Origin: Amorphoplanes friuliensis DSM 7358
Lineage (GTDB): Bacteria; Actinomycetota; Actinomycetes; Mycobacteriales; Micromonosporaceae
NCBI RefSeq assembly: GCF_000494755.1
Contig: NC_022657.1
Coordinates: forward strand, 5,308,001 to 5,372,000
Length of the DNA: 64,000 nt
Reading direction: 5' to 3'
Part shown: one piece after another, positions 16,450 through 26,294 of the stretch
How the letters are laid out: every line of letters starts with the position of its first letter
Position numbering within the stretch: the stretch's first letter is position 1
Translations under genes and position numbers: made by a program
The notes under the pieces: model-generated
Seen by the model: only the letters and a program-made list of their open reading frames with translations
Databases searched by the model: none
What the model was told of the DNA's origin: nothing

Positions 16450-17037
16450 CTACAACCGCCCAAGAAGATCCGTCTTCTTTGATGTGAACTCCTCGTCGGT
16501 AAGGATTCCCGAGGCATGGAGCTCACCCAGCCGACGGATTCGGTCAATGATGTCTTCCTTCTCGGTCGCCGACGAAGCAGCCGGAGCAGCCGGCGCTGAG
16601 GTAGGAGCAGGTGCGGGCGGAGCGGCAATCGGCCCGGCGGAAAATGCGCCTTTGCTGTTCACCCGGTCCCGGACCATGTCGACGAGTGCCTTGCCCGCAT
16701 TCTTTTCCACATTCTTGATTTCGGCTTTGTTGCCTGAGGCGAAGATGGTGATCGCGCCCAGCACCATCCCCGCCGACCACTGGATCGACGAAATGCGTTC
16801 GATCGGGAAGTCCTCGGACTGCTGCGACATCATGCCGTGGACGACGAACAGCAGTCGTCGGTCCGTCACCACGAGCAGACCGGTTCCCTTGCCGTATTGA
16901 CCTCCAACCATCCGCTCGACCGTCTCGCCCTCCCAGAGGTAACCTTCCAAGTTCTTTACCTCCCTGCCCGTCCCGAGCGAGGAAGGCATTTGAGCCTTAG
17001 CGGCAGCGATATCGGGGCGTAGTGGCGTATCTGCCAT
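16450..17037 (-). CDS. PH-like domain protein with C-terminal SHOCT motif
   Basis: A 195-residue protein. Residues about 35-125 form a bacterial PH-like beta domain (YLWEGETVERMVGG, GLLVVTDRRLLFV, SIQWSAGMVLGAITIFA). An Ala/Pro-rich linker follows, then a short C-terminal oligomerisation motif (RRLGELHASGILTDEEFTSKK) typical of SHOCT. Such proteins are common in actinobacteria and their mobile elements; the function is unknown. ATG at 17037 is preceded by GGAGG. GC is clearly lower than in neighbouring genes, so it may be cargo of the decayed element beside it. Confidence 0.82.
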   Translation of the reverse strand: MADTPLRPDIAAAKAQMPSSLGTGREVKNLEGYLWEGETVERMVGGQYGKGTGLLVVTDRRLLFVVHGMMSQQSEDFPIERISSIQWSAGMVLGAITIFASGNKAEIKNVEKNAGKALVDMVRDRVNSKGAFSAGPIAAPPAPAPTSAPAAPAASSATEKEDIIDRIRRLGELHASGILTDEEFTSKKTDLLGRL

Positions 17038-17365
17038 GTTGTGAACCTCCGGGAGCGTGATCAGGAAGGTGTCGCCCAGAATGACGAAGTCCTCCCAACA
17101 TTGGCGATCTTGAGGATACAGGCGAAGGCGGTAGGATCCGAGGCCAACCTGGAGGAAGTCATCCATCATGCGTACTTAGGGCGAGTGCAGAATGAGCGCA
17201 ACGAGTGGCAACCTCAGCCGAGGCATCCTGGGTTTCGCAGCTTAAGTGGATGATCGCTGTCCAGCGCTGCCTCATTCCTAACCGTGCGTCGATGGCACTC
17301 CCTGCTCGCGATTTGATAGGACCGTTGTAGCTACCCAGTTTGGGCTGCGAGACCATTCGGAAGCT
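17038..17365. other. Low-GC gap without a supported gene
   Basis: These 328 bp separate the PH/SHOCT gene from the integrase remnant. Short open frames exist on both strands but none has a ribosome site, family resemblance or actinomycete codon bias. It is most easily read as decayed DNA of a former mobile element plus the promoter of the PH/SHOCT gene. Confidence 0.45.
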
Positions 17366-17671
17366 GTGTCACCGCTAGGCGTCGGCGCGTACGTAGCCGC
17401 CGCACCAGCTCTCCGGGCTGTCGCCGTTGCGGGCCTGGAGGACCTCACTCCACACGATTCATGGGCGACGCACACGAGCTGGGTGGCCGACTCGCACGGC
17501 GTGACTGCTGCGCGTCGGCTCAAGCAGGCCAATGCGAGCGTGACGATTAGGCACTACGCCCGTCCGATTGACGAGTGGGACGCCCAGGTTGCGAAGCACC
17601 TCGACAAGCTCGGCACGCAACGGCCTTCGGGCACGCAACGGGAACCGAAGCAGGAGACATGGGGCTCATGA
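17366..17671 (+). pseudogene. C-terminal remnant of a tyrosine-recombinase integrase
   Basis: Up to 101 residues; the recognisable part is LTPHDSWATHTSWVAD and ARRLKQANASVTIRHYARP, then WDAQVAKHLDKL. This aligns by eye with the catalytic C-terminus of phage/AICE integrases, where the pattern is HDLRATH...RRLGH...RHYAR. The catalytic Arg of HxxR is replaced (HDSW) and the LGH histidine is lost (LKQ), while the nucleophilic Tyr remains. The N-terminal DNA-binding part is absent. It should be inactive. A tRNA 3' half lies 21 bp downstream, as an att site would. Confidence 0.6.
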
Positions 17672-17692
17672 TCCGGGATCAAGGCTCTGAGC

Positions 17693-17745
17693 TGACGCGC
17701 CCCGCAGGATTTGGACCTGCGACCGACGGATTAGAAGTTCGTTGA
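17693..17745 (-). pseudogene. tRNA-Arg(UCU) 3'-half fragment, probable att scar
   Basis: Read on the minus strand: an anticodon arm with loop CTTCTAA (anticodon UCU), a variable loop, a T arm with GCAGG/CCTGC stem, then the acceptor half GGGGCGC and TCA in place of CCA. One anticodon-stem pair is mismatched. The matching 5' acceptor and D arm are not recognisable at 17746-17770. Anticodon-loop-to-3'-end segments of tRNA genes are the standard identity block of integrative-element attachment sites. Confidence 0.6.
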
Positions 17746-17771
17746 TCGGCGCCAGAGCGATCCGCGGCTTC

Positions 17772-17777
17772 TAGGGT
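17772..17777 (+). promoter_or_regulatory. -10 box of a leaderless SDR gene
   Basis: TAGGGT stands 6 nt before the GTG at 17784, with no ribosome site between. The transcript probably starts at the start codon. It lies just beyond the tRNA fragment, so the promoter belongs to DNA right at the edge of the scar. Confidence 0.45.
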
Positions 17778-17783
17778 GGCGGG

Positions 17784-18500
17784 GTGCAGAGGGTTGCGTT
17801 GGTGACAGGGTCGGTGTCGGGGATCGGGGCGGCCACAGCGCGCCGCCTCGCTGCGGACGGCATGAAGGTTGCTGTTCATTCGCGGGTGAGTCGTGAGGCC
17901 GGGATCAGGCTGGCCGAGGAGCTCGGCGGGTCCTACCACCAAGCGGATCTCGCCGACGACGACGCAGCCGCCGGCCTCGTGCCAGAAGTGCTGGATACAC
18001 ACGGCCGGCTCGACGTGCTCGTCAACAACGCCGGCATCAGTTGGCCCGTCCCGCACGACGACCTTGAGGGCCTGACCGCCGCGGATTGGCGGCGGCTGCT
18101 CGATGTCAACCTCATCGCGCCCTGGCTGCTCTGCACCGCTGCACTCCCAGCACTGAAGGAAACAAGCGGTTGCATCGTCAATGTGACCAGCCATGCCGGC
18201 GTGCGACCGAAGGGCGGTTCGATCGCGTACGCCGCGAGCAAAGCAGCCCTCAACCACGTCACCAAGCTGCTCGCCGCGGCGCTCGGGCCGGAGGTGCGGG
18301 TCAATGCTGTTGCGCCCGGGCTCGTCGATACGCCGCTGACGAAAGACTGGACGGCGGCGCAGGAGCTGTGGAAGACCGTGAGTCCGATGCGGCGGGCGGC
18401 GAAGCCGCAGGATGTGGCTGATCTGATTGCGATGCTGATCGACCACGACTACGTGACGGGAGAGGTCATTGTGCTGGATGGCGGGCTGAATCTGCGGTGA
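17784..18500 (+). CDS. SDR-family NAD(P)-dependent oxidoreductase
   Basis: A 238-residue classical short-chain dehydrogenase/reductase. The cofactor motif is TGSVSGIGAA, followed by VNNAGIS, a catalytic Ser in VNVTSHAG, the YxxxK pair in YAASKAAL, and the C-terminal VIVLDGGLNLR typical of FabG-like enzymes. All catalytic residues are present. The substrate cannot be assigned. Its final 35 bp overlap the convergent DUF4037 gene. Confidence 0.9.
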   Translation: MQRVALVTGSVSGIGAATARRLAADGMKVAVHSRVSREAGIRLAEELGGSYHQADLADDDAAAGLVPEVLDTHGRLDVLVNNAGISWPVPHDDLEGLTAADWRRLLDVNLIAPWLLCTAALPALKETSGCIVNVTSHAGVRPKGGSIAYAASKAALNHVTKLLAAALGPEVRVNAVAPGLVDTPLTKDWTAAQELWKTVSPMRRAAKPQDVADLIAMLIDHDYVTGEVIVLDGGLNLR

Positions 18501-19479
18501 GGCCGAGCATCGGCGCCGCCGCGTGGCAGCGGGGTGGGTCGCCGAGGATGTCGGTGGAGTCGACGGCCTGGTCGATCGTGCCGGGGAGGCGGCCGATGGG
18601 GCCGTCGCGGCGACCGCCGAGACGGTCCAGCAGGGCGCGCAGGTCCGGGTCGGTGATCGCCGTTGTCAGGGCCACGACCAAGCGGTCCGCACCGATCACG
18701 CGCACGTCGCGGGTGTAGTACTGGCGCGGTGACGGGTCGATCGGCTCGGCGAGGTTCAGGTCGTTGGTCGCGGCCGCGAGCAGGCTCGCCGCCCGGACCA
18801 GCGCGTCCTCCCGCTCCCGCCAGCCGGGCGCCGACAGCGCGGCGGTCAGGAGCGGACCGACCGGCGCGGCCAGGTCCAGACGGGCAAAAGCACTGCCGAG
18901 CCACTTCGTGTACGGCGCCCAGCGGCGTTCGATCAGGAAAGCGAGTCTGACGAGTTCGCGGGTGAGGCGGGCTGTCACGAGCCGGGAGCCCAGGTCGTCG
19001 CCGACCCCGCCGGTACGCTCGGGGAAAGCTTCCTCCTGCGCGACCTTGAGCCAGCTCGCGGCCAGGGCGTACCGCCACACGTCGTCCGGGTACCAGCGGA
19101 GCAGGGACTGGTAGCGGGCGACCTCACCGACGGGGTCGTGGAAGACGGCGCCGGCGGTGAGGGTGGCGAGGACCTGGGTCGGTGTGAGCAGCCAGTCCGC
19201 GGGTCGCATGCCCGCGGCCGGGTCGAAGCCGAGGCGCTCGCCGAAGAAGGCGCGGACCGAGGTGAACTCGGCGCCCGGGGGTGCCGGGGCCGGCGGGTCG
19301 ACGCCGCGGGGCAGGAAGATCTGGACCCGGGGGTCGAAGTCGTGGTCGGTTGAGACCTCGTCGTCGAAGCCCAGGACCTCCGAGCCGGCACCGAGCAGGG
19401 CAGCCGCGTGCGGCCGTCCGCCCAGCGACGGGCGGACGGCCTCCTCGTAGAGGCGCCGGGACAGCGCGATCCCGTGCAC
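18466..19479 (-). CDS. DUF4037 domain protein (nucleotidyltransferase-like)
   Basis: A 337-residue cytoplasmic protein. Residues about 20-60 carry a nucleotidyltransferase-like pattern (LLGAGSEVLGFDDEVSTDHDFDPR) with GS and paired acidic residues. A helical DUF4037 region follows, with WLLTPTQVLATLTAG and WLKVAQEEAFPERTGG. The family may transfer nucleotides to small molecules or proteins, but this is not shown. The GTG start lies 3 nt after the glgX stop, so the two are cotranscribed. The 3' end runs 35 bp into the convergent SDR gene. Confidence 0.83.
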   Translation of the reverse strand: MHGIALSRRLYEEAVRPSLGGRPHAAALLGAGSEVLGFDDEVSTDHDFDPRVQIFLPRGVDPPAPAPPGAEFTSVRAFFGERLGFDPAAGMRPADWLLTPTQVLATLTAGAVFHDPVGEVARYQSLLRWYPDDVWRYALAASWLKVAQEEAFPERTGGVGDDLGSRLVTARLTRELVRLAFLIERRWAPYTKWLGSAFARLDLAAPVGPLLTAALSAPGWREREDALVRAASLLAAATNDLNLAEPIDPSPRQYYTRDVRVIGADRLVVALTTAITDPDLRALLDRLGGRRDGPIGRLPGTIDQAVDSTDILGDPPRCHAAAPMLGLTADSARHPAQ

Positions 19480-19482
19480 GGC

Positions 19483-21591
<2,109 letters not shown>

Positions 21592-21715
21592 GCCTGCCAT
21601 CACACCAGGCCGGAGCCGGTTCGGCAGCACAGGGTGACGTGGCGTGTGTCTCCGGCCGGAAAAGTTTGTCGGCCGGTCGCGCTGGAGAAGCGGTCGCAGC
21701 GGTAGAAAGGACCTG

Positions 21716-23128
21716 ATGACCGAGCTCAGCCCCCGCCGCCGCCAGGTGATCCTCGCGATCTGCTGCATGAGCCTGTTCATCGTCGGGCTCGACGTCACGA
21801 TCGTGAACATCGCCCTGCCCTCCATGCGCACCGACCTGGACGCGTCGGTCTCCGGGCTGCAGTGGGTGCTCGACGCGTACACGCTGGTCCTGGCGAGCCT
21901 GCTCATCCTGTCCGGGTCGACCGCGGACCGGGTCGGCCGGCGCCGGACCTTCCAGACCGGGCTGGCGCTCTTCACGGCCGGATCGCTGCTGTGCAGCATC
22001 GCGCCCAGCCTCACCTGGCTGATCGTCTTCCGGATGGTGCAGGCCGTCGGCGGCTCGATGCTCAACCCGGTCGCTATGTCGATCATCACGAACACCTTCA
22101 CCGAGCCCCGGGAACGCGCTCGGGCGATCGGCGTCTGGGGTGGTGTGGTCGGCCTCAGCATGGCCCTCGGGCCGGTCCTCGGCGGTGTCCTGGTCGCCTC
22201 GCTGGGCTGGCGGTCGATCTTCTGGATCAACGTGCCGGTCGGCCTGGCCGCGATCGTGCTGGCCGCCCTCTTCGTGCCCGAGTCCCGGGCCGGTCATCCG
22301 CGCCGCATCGACCCCGTGGGGCAGGTGCTGGTGCTGCTCGTGCTCGCCTCGGTCACGTACGGGATCATCGAGGGACCGGTCGCGGGCTGGGAGTCGCCGC
22401 TCATCATCGGCTGTTTTGCCGTCACGGTCCTGGCCCTGCTCACGCTGCTGAGCTACGAGCGACGGCGGGCCGAACCCCTGCTGGAGCTGCGGTTCTTCCG
22501 CAGCGTGCCGTTCTCCGGCGCGACCGTGATCGCCGTGTGCGCCTTCGGTGCGCTCGGCGGCTTCCTGTTCCTCAACACGCTCTACCTCCAGGACGTCCGC
22601 GACCTGTCCCCCCTGCACGCGGGTCTCTGGACCCTGCCGATGGCAGCGGCCACGGCGGTGGTCGCGCCGCTGTCGGGCCGGATCGTCGGAGCGCGCGGGC
22701 CGCGCCTGCCGCTGATCCTGGCCGGCACCGCCATCGCGCTGGCGATGCTGCCGCTGACCCAGCTGACCACGACCACCCCGGTGTGGCTGCTCTTCACGGC
22801 CTACCTGCTGTTCGGTTTCGGCTTCGGCATGGTCAACGCGCCGATCACCAACACCGCGGTCTCCGGCATGCCCCGCGCCCAGGCCGGCGTGGCGGCCGCC
22901 ATCGCCTCGACCAGCCGTCAGGTCGGCGGCTCCCTGGGCGTCGCGGTCGTGGGCGCGGCGGTCGTCTCGGGCCTCGACGGCTCCGAGGCGTCCCACTTCG
23001 CCGCGGCCAGCCGGACCGGCTGGTGGATCCTCTTCGGCTGCGGCGTGGCGGTCCTCGTCCTCGGCCTGGTGACAACCGGTAGCCGGGCCCGCGCCACGGC
23101 CGTGACCGAAGTACCGTCGGTCGTCTGA
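21716..23128 (+). CDS. DHA2-family MFS drug/proton antiporter
   Basis: A 470-residue membrane protein with about 14 transmembrane helices of the EmrB/QacA type. It has the family motif GLDVTIVNIALPSM in helix 1, the loop motif ADRVGRRRTFQTG, and motif C in helix 5 (GLSMALGPVLGGVL). It should export hydrophobic or cationic compounds using proton flow. GAAAGG lies 5 nt before the ATG. The stop overlaps the methyltransferase ATG (TGATG), so a three-gene operon is likely. Confidence 0.92.
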   Translation: MTELSPRRRQVILAICCMSLFIVGLDVTIVNIALPSMRTDLDASVSGLQWVLDAYTLVLASLLILSGSTADRVGRRRTFQTGLALFTAGSLLCSIAPSLTWLIVFRMVQAVGGSMLNPVAMSIITNTFTEPRERARAIGVWGGVVGLSMALGPVLGGVLVASLGWRSIFWINVPVGLAAIVLAALFVPESRAGHPRRIDPVGQVLVLLVLASVTYGIIEGPVAGWESPLIIGCFAVTVLALLTLLSYERRRAEPLLELRFFRSVPFSGATVIAVCAFGALGGFLFLNTLYLQDVRDLSPLHAGLWTLPMAAATAVVAPLSGRIVGARGPRLPLILAGTAIALAMLPLTQLTTTTPVWLLFTAYLLFGFGFGMVNAPITNTAVSGMPRAQAGVAAAIASTSRQVGGSLGVAVVGAAVVSGLDGSEASHFAAASRTGWWILFGCGVAVLVLGLVTTGSRARATAVTEVPSVV

Positions 23129-23928
23129 TGACCAGCGACCAGCCCGGCGTGACCGGGATCTTCGACGAGGCGGCCCCGGCCTACGACCGGGTGGGCGTCG
23201 ACTTCTTCACGCCGATGGGCGCCGAGCTCGTGCGGCGAGCCGGGATCAGGCCCGGTGACAACGTTCTGGACGTCGGCTGCGGGCGCGGCGCCGTGCTCGT
23301 CCCCGCCGCGGCTGCCGCCGGTCCGGCGGGCCGGGTGATCGGGACCGATCTGGCGCCGGCCATGGTGGCGCTGACCGCCGAGGCGGTGGCGGACCTGCCG
23401 ACCGTGAGCGTGCAGGCCGGTGACGCTCAGGCCCCGGACTTCCCCGCGGGATCGTTCGACGTCATCACGGCTGGGCTGGTGCTGTTCTTCCTCCCGGACC
23501 CGGCCGCCGCGCTGGCGGCCTACCGGGAGCTGCTGCGGCCGGGCGGGCGGCTGGCCTTCAGTTCGTTCGCCGCCTACGACCCGCTCTATCCCGAAGCGAT
23601 GAAGGCTCTCGCCGCGCACGCCGTCGATGCGCCTCCGCCGAGGGACGCCGGCGGGATCTTCCGGTCCGAGGAGACCCTGCGCGCGGCTCTCACCGCTTGG
23701 GCGGAGGTCCAGGTCACCGAGTTCCGGCAGGTCAGCCGGTACGCCGGAGGGCAGCAGTGGTTCGACTGGGTCGACTCGCACGGCGGACGGCAGCTGACCC
23801 GGCTCATCCCGGCCGATCGCAGGGCCGCCGCGGCAGCCGACGCGGAGGCGGTGCTGGCGTCGACGCGTACCCCGGACGGTTCTCTGGAGCTGACGACCAC
23901 GATCCGGATCGTCGTGGCGGGGCGGTGA
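23128..23928 (+). CDS. Class I SAM-dependent methyltransferase
   Basis: A 266-residue soluble methyltransferase of the UbiE/type-11 kind. Motif I is VLDVGCGRGA, the SAM ribose-binding acidic residue follows in VIGTDLAPAM, and motif III is LLRPGGRLAFSS. The acceptor is unknown. It is translationally coupled to the MFS exporter upstream and the kinase downstream. Modification and export of one compound is plausible but inferred from position only. Confidence 0.9.
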   Translation: MTSDQPGVTGIFDEAAPAYDRVGVDFFTPMGAELVRRAGIRPGDNVLDVGCGRGAVLVPAAAAAGPAGRVIGTDLAPAMVALTAEAVADLPTVSVQAGDAQAPDFPAGSFDVITAGLVLFFLPDPAAALAAYRELLRPGGRLAFSSFAAYDPLYPEAMKALAAHAVDAPPPRDAGGIFRSEETLRAALTAWAEVQVTEFRQVSRYAGGQQWFDWVDSHGGRQLTRLIPADRRAAAAADAEAVLASTRTPDGSLELTTTIRIVVAGR

Positions 23929-24443
23929 GCGGGCCCGTCCTGATCGTGGTCAGTGGCGAGCCCGGCAGCGGGAAGACGACCCTGGCGCACGCGCTGGCCC
24001 GCGAGCTGGGCTGCCCGGCGATCTGCCGTGACGAGATCCGTGAGGGTGTGGTCCGCGCCGGTACGCCGGATCCGGGCATGCTGCACACCTTCGAGACGTT
24101 CTTCGAGGTCCTGACCGTGCTGGCGCGGGCCGGCGTCACCACGGTGGCGGAGGCCGCCTTCCAGGACAAGCTGTGGCGGCCGCGGCTCGAGACCCTGAGC
24201 GGCCTGATCGGCATCCGCGTGGTCCGGTGCACGGTACGGCCCGAGGTCTCGCGGGACCGGATCGTGCAGCGGATGGGGCACTCGGCGAACCGGGCGGCTC
24301 ACGACGACGCCGGGCTGCTGCGCAAGCTCGAGGCGGGTGAGAACACCTGGCAGCCGATCACCCTGCCGGTGCCGGCGCTGACGGTCGACACCACTGACGG
24401 CTACTCCCCCGGGCTGGCGGAGATCGTCGCCTTCAGCAGCTGA
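23925..24443 (+). CDS. P-loop kinase-like protein
   Basis: A 172-residue protein with Walker A GEPGSGKTTLA near residue 10 and a lid-like Arg region (VRPEVSRDRIVQRM). It belongs to the small predicted-kinase P-loop group (zeta-toxin/chloramphenicol phosphotransferase-like fold) that phosphorylates small molecules. The GTG start overlaps the methyltransferase TGA (GTGA). A resistance or tailoring role beside an exporter is possible. The last 11 bp overlap the convergent MEDS-STAS gene. Confidence 0.85.
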   Translation: MSGPVLIVVSGEPGSGKTTLAHALARELGCPAICRDEIREGVVRAGTPDPGMLHTFETFFEVLTVLARAGVTTVAEAAFQDKLWRPRLETLSGLIGIRVVRCTVRPEVSRDRIVQRMGHSANRAAHDDAGLLRKLEAGENTWQPITLPVPALTVDTTDGYSPGLAEIVAFSS

Positions 24444-25287
24444 GCAGGCCCGGGACGGCTTCGCCCCCGAACTGGGCGAGCAGGCGGTGGACGGGCGGGC
24501 GCGCCGCGGTGATGCGCAGGCGGCCACCGGCGCGTCGGCCGGCGTCCACGATCAGTTTGCCGGTGGCGGCGTCGGCGAAGCACAGCTCGCTCAGGTCGAG
24601 GGCCACGACCGGGCGGTCGGCGGGCTCGTCGATCGCGGCGCCCAGCATCGTCGCCAGGGCGTCGCGGTTGGAGACGTCGGCCTCGCCCGAGAGACGCAGG
24701 CCGGCTCTCGTGCGGATGATCCGCAGCAGCGGCTCGCGGGCCGACGAGCGTTCGCTGAGGGTGACCGGGTGCGCCCGGCAGAGCGTCGTGAGGGTGTCGC
24801 CGGTGAAGCGGCGGCGATCGTAGAGGCAGATGCCGAGCGCGTACCCGTCGGCGAGGATGTGGTTGACCTGCAGCTCGTACCAGCCGACGCGGTCGGCGCC
24901 CGGTGTTGTGCCGCCGGCCCAGGACATGTCGCCGAGGACACGCATGCCGGCGTAGCCCTCGCGGCGGGCCCGGCGGAACTCGTCCGGCCAGATCCTGCAG
25001 GTGGCCTCGGCGTCGAAGCTGCCGGAGACGAGGTAGGACGACGCTGCGGTCATGACCGTCAGCCGGCCCGCCCGCACCGCCGCGCTGGTCCTGATGCCGG
25101 CGTCCTCCAGCTCGGCGAGCGCGGCCGCGGGTTCGAGGTCCAGGGTGCACCAGAGGACCTTGTGCCGGTCCCGCAGCCCCGCGCGTACGCAGGCAGCGGT
25201 GATCCGGCGGCGCTCGGCATCGTCGGCGTAGGTCCAGCAGACATGATCGCCGGGGCGCAGCCGGCCGGCCATCGTGGCGTCCGCCAT
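24433..25287 (-). CDS. MEDS-domain protein with C-terminal STAS domain
   Basis: A 284-residue signalling protein. The N-terminal MEDS (DcmR-like sensory) domain shows GDHVCWTYADDAERR, and residues about 190-284 form a STAS domain like anti-sigma-factor antagonists (VVALDLSELCFADAATGKLIV). The STAS position usually phosphorylated by an anti-sigma kinase is Ala-Thr-rich here (ADAATGK). It may link an input to partner-switching sigma control. It is divergent from the arsR gene. Confidence 0.86.
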   Translation of the reverse strand: MADATMAGRLRPGDHVCWTYADDAERRRITAACVRAGLRDRHKVLWCTLDLEPAAALAELEDAGIRTSAAVRAGRLTVMTAASSYLVSGSFDAEATCRIWPDEFRRARREGYAGMRVLGDMSWAGGTTPGADRVGWYELQVNHILADGYALGICLYDRRRFTGDTLTTLCRAHPVTLSERSSAREPLLRIIRTRAGLRLSGEADVSNRDALATMLGAAIDEPADRPVVALDLSELCFADAATGKLIVDAGRRAGGRLRITAARPPVHRLLAQFGGEAVPGLLSC

Positions 25288-25388
25288 CAGGTCTTCCGTC
25301 CTCGTGTCGTGCCGTTCCTCAGTGCGCTTCGACGGCGTCAGATTACGGCTGACCTGCCTTGATCGGAGGCGAAGACACCCGAACGGGG

Positions 25389-25447
25389 TTGACACGGCGC
25401 CCTCCCGGCGTACTCTAAACCTACCGGTTGATAAACCAGCCGGTTTA
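25389..25447 (+). promoter_or_regulatory. arsR promoter with tandem 16-bp operators
   Basis: A consensus -35 TTGACA (25389-25394), a 16-bp spacer and -10 TACTCT (25411-25416) are followed at once by two adjoining 16-bp dyads: TAAACCTACCGGTTGA (25416-25431) and TAAACCAGCCGGTTTA (25432-25447). The repeats cover the start site, so binding of the ArsR protein encoded 18 bp later would block its own operon. Confidence 0.75.
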
Positions 25448-25465
25448 CAAGCCAGGTGGTTGAGC

Positions 25466-25801
25466 ATGACGACAGCGGACCCGATCAGCGGCATCTTCGC
25501 CGCCCTCGCCGACCCGACCCGCCGGGCGATCGTCGCGCGGCTGGCCGAGGGTGAGGCCACGGTCAACGAGCTCGCGGCGCCGTTCCCGATCAGCATGCAG
25601 GCGATCTCGAAGCACCTGAACGTGCTGGAGAAGGCCGGTCTGATCGTGCGTACCCGCGAGGCCCAGTGGCGGCGGTGCCGGATCCAGCCGGAGCCGCTGC
25701 GCGACGTCGCGAGCTGGGTCGCGCAGTACCAGCGCCTCTGGGAGGAGCGCTACGACTCGCTCGGCACCTACCTGGACGACCTGCAGAAGGAGAAGCCGTG
25801 A
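25466..25801 (+). CDS. ArsR-family winged-helix repressor
   Basis: A 111-residue repressor. The winged helix carries ALADPTRRAIVARLAEGEATVNELA and the recognition helix SMQAISKHLNVLEKAGLI. No metal-binding Cys pair is present, so it belongs to the non-metal subgroup usually paired with SRPBCC/AHSA1 proteins, which is exactly the next gene (GTGA overlap). AGGTGG precedes the ATG. Tandem palindromes upstream suggest autoregulation. Confidence 0.92.
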   Translation: MTTADPISGIFAALADPTRRAIVARLAEGEATVNELAAPFPISMQAISKHLNVLEKAGLIVRTREAQWRRCRIQPEPLRDVASWVAQYQRLWEERYDSLGTYLDDLQKEKP

Positions 25802-26259
25802 AGACCATCGCCATGAGCACCCCCGCCCCGACCGAACTGGTCATGAGCCGTACCTTCGACGCGCCGAAGGCCCTGGTCTGGGCCGCGCACACCGAGGCCG
25901 AGCACCTGCGTCACTGGTGGGGCCGCGGCAACCCCCTCGACGTGACGATCGACTTCCGGGTCGGCGGCACGTGGCGGTTCGTCGAGACGGCCGGCGGCAC
26001 GGACCACGCGTTCCGCGGCGAGTTCCGCGAGATCACCGCGCCCGACACGTTCACCTGGACCTTCGAGTACGAGCCGATGGCGGGTCACGTCGCCGTGGAG
26101 ACGTACTCCTTCACCGAGGAGGACGGCAAGACGACGGTGACGAGCACAACGCAGTTCACGTCACAGAAGGACCGCGACGGCATGATCCAGTCCGGCATGG
26201 AGGCCGGTGCCGAGCAGAGTTACGCGGCACTGGACGCGTACCTGGTCAAGCTTGGTTGA
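25798..26259 (+). CDS. SRPBCC (AHSA1-type) domain protein
   Basis: A 153-residue helix-grip protein of the AHSA1/START superfamily. It shows VMSRTFDAPKALVWAAHTEAEHL, the tryptophan block LRHWWGRG and VGGTWRFVE. Members bind hydrophobic ligands; the ligand here is unknown. The GTG start at 25798 overlaps the arsR stop, while ATG 25813 is an alternative. The ArsR-SRPBCC pairing is common in actinomycetes. Confidence 0.9.
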   Translation: MKTIAMSTPAPTELVMSRTFDAPKALVWAAHTEAEHLRHWWGRGNPLDVTIDFRVGGTWRFVETAGGTDHAFRGEFREITAPDTFTWTFEYEPMAGHVAVETYSFTEEDGKTTVTSTTQFTSQKDRDGMIQSGMEAGAEQSYAALDAYLVKLG

Positions 26260-26267
26260 GACGGGCG

Positions 26268-26294
26268 GAGAGGCCGCCGGGCCGGCGGCCTCTC
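26268..26294. terminator. Bidirectional hairpin terminator
   Basis: GAGAGGCCGCCGG and its perfect complement face each other across one G; in RNA the central bases would open to a small loop. It fills the 33-bp gap between the convergent SRPBCC and erythromycin-esterase genes and touches the latter's stop codon. Confidence 0.8.

Noticed and set aside
17041..17253. Small protein gene upstream of the integrase remnant
   Set aside because: It has no ribosome site, overlaps the promoter of the PH/SHOCT gene on the other strand, and shows no recognisable motif.
17693..17768. Intact tRNA-Arg gene
   Set aside because: The 3' half folds, but the 5' acceptor strand does not pair with GGGGCGC, the D arm is not recognisable and the end is TCA rather than CCA.
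21716..24443. Antibiotic biosynthesis cluster
   Set aside because: An exporter, a methyltransferase and a small kinase are coupled, but no core biosynthetic enzyme (PKS, NRPS, terpene or RiPP) lies near.
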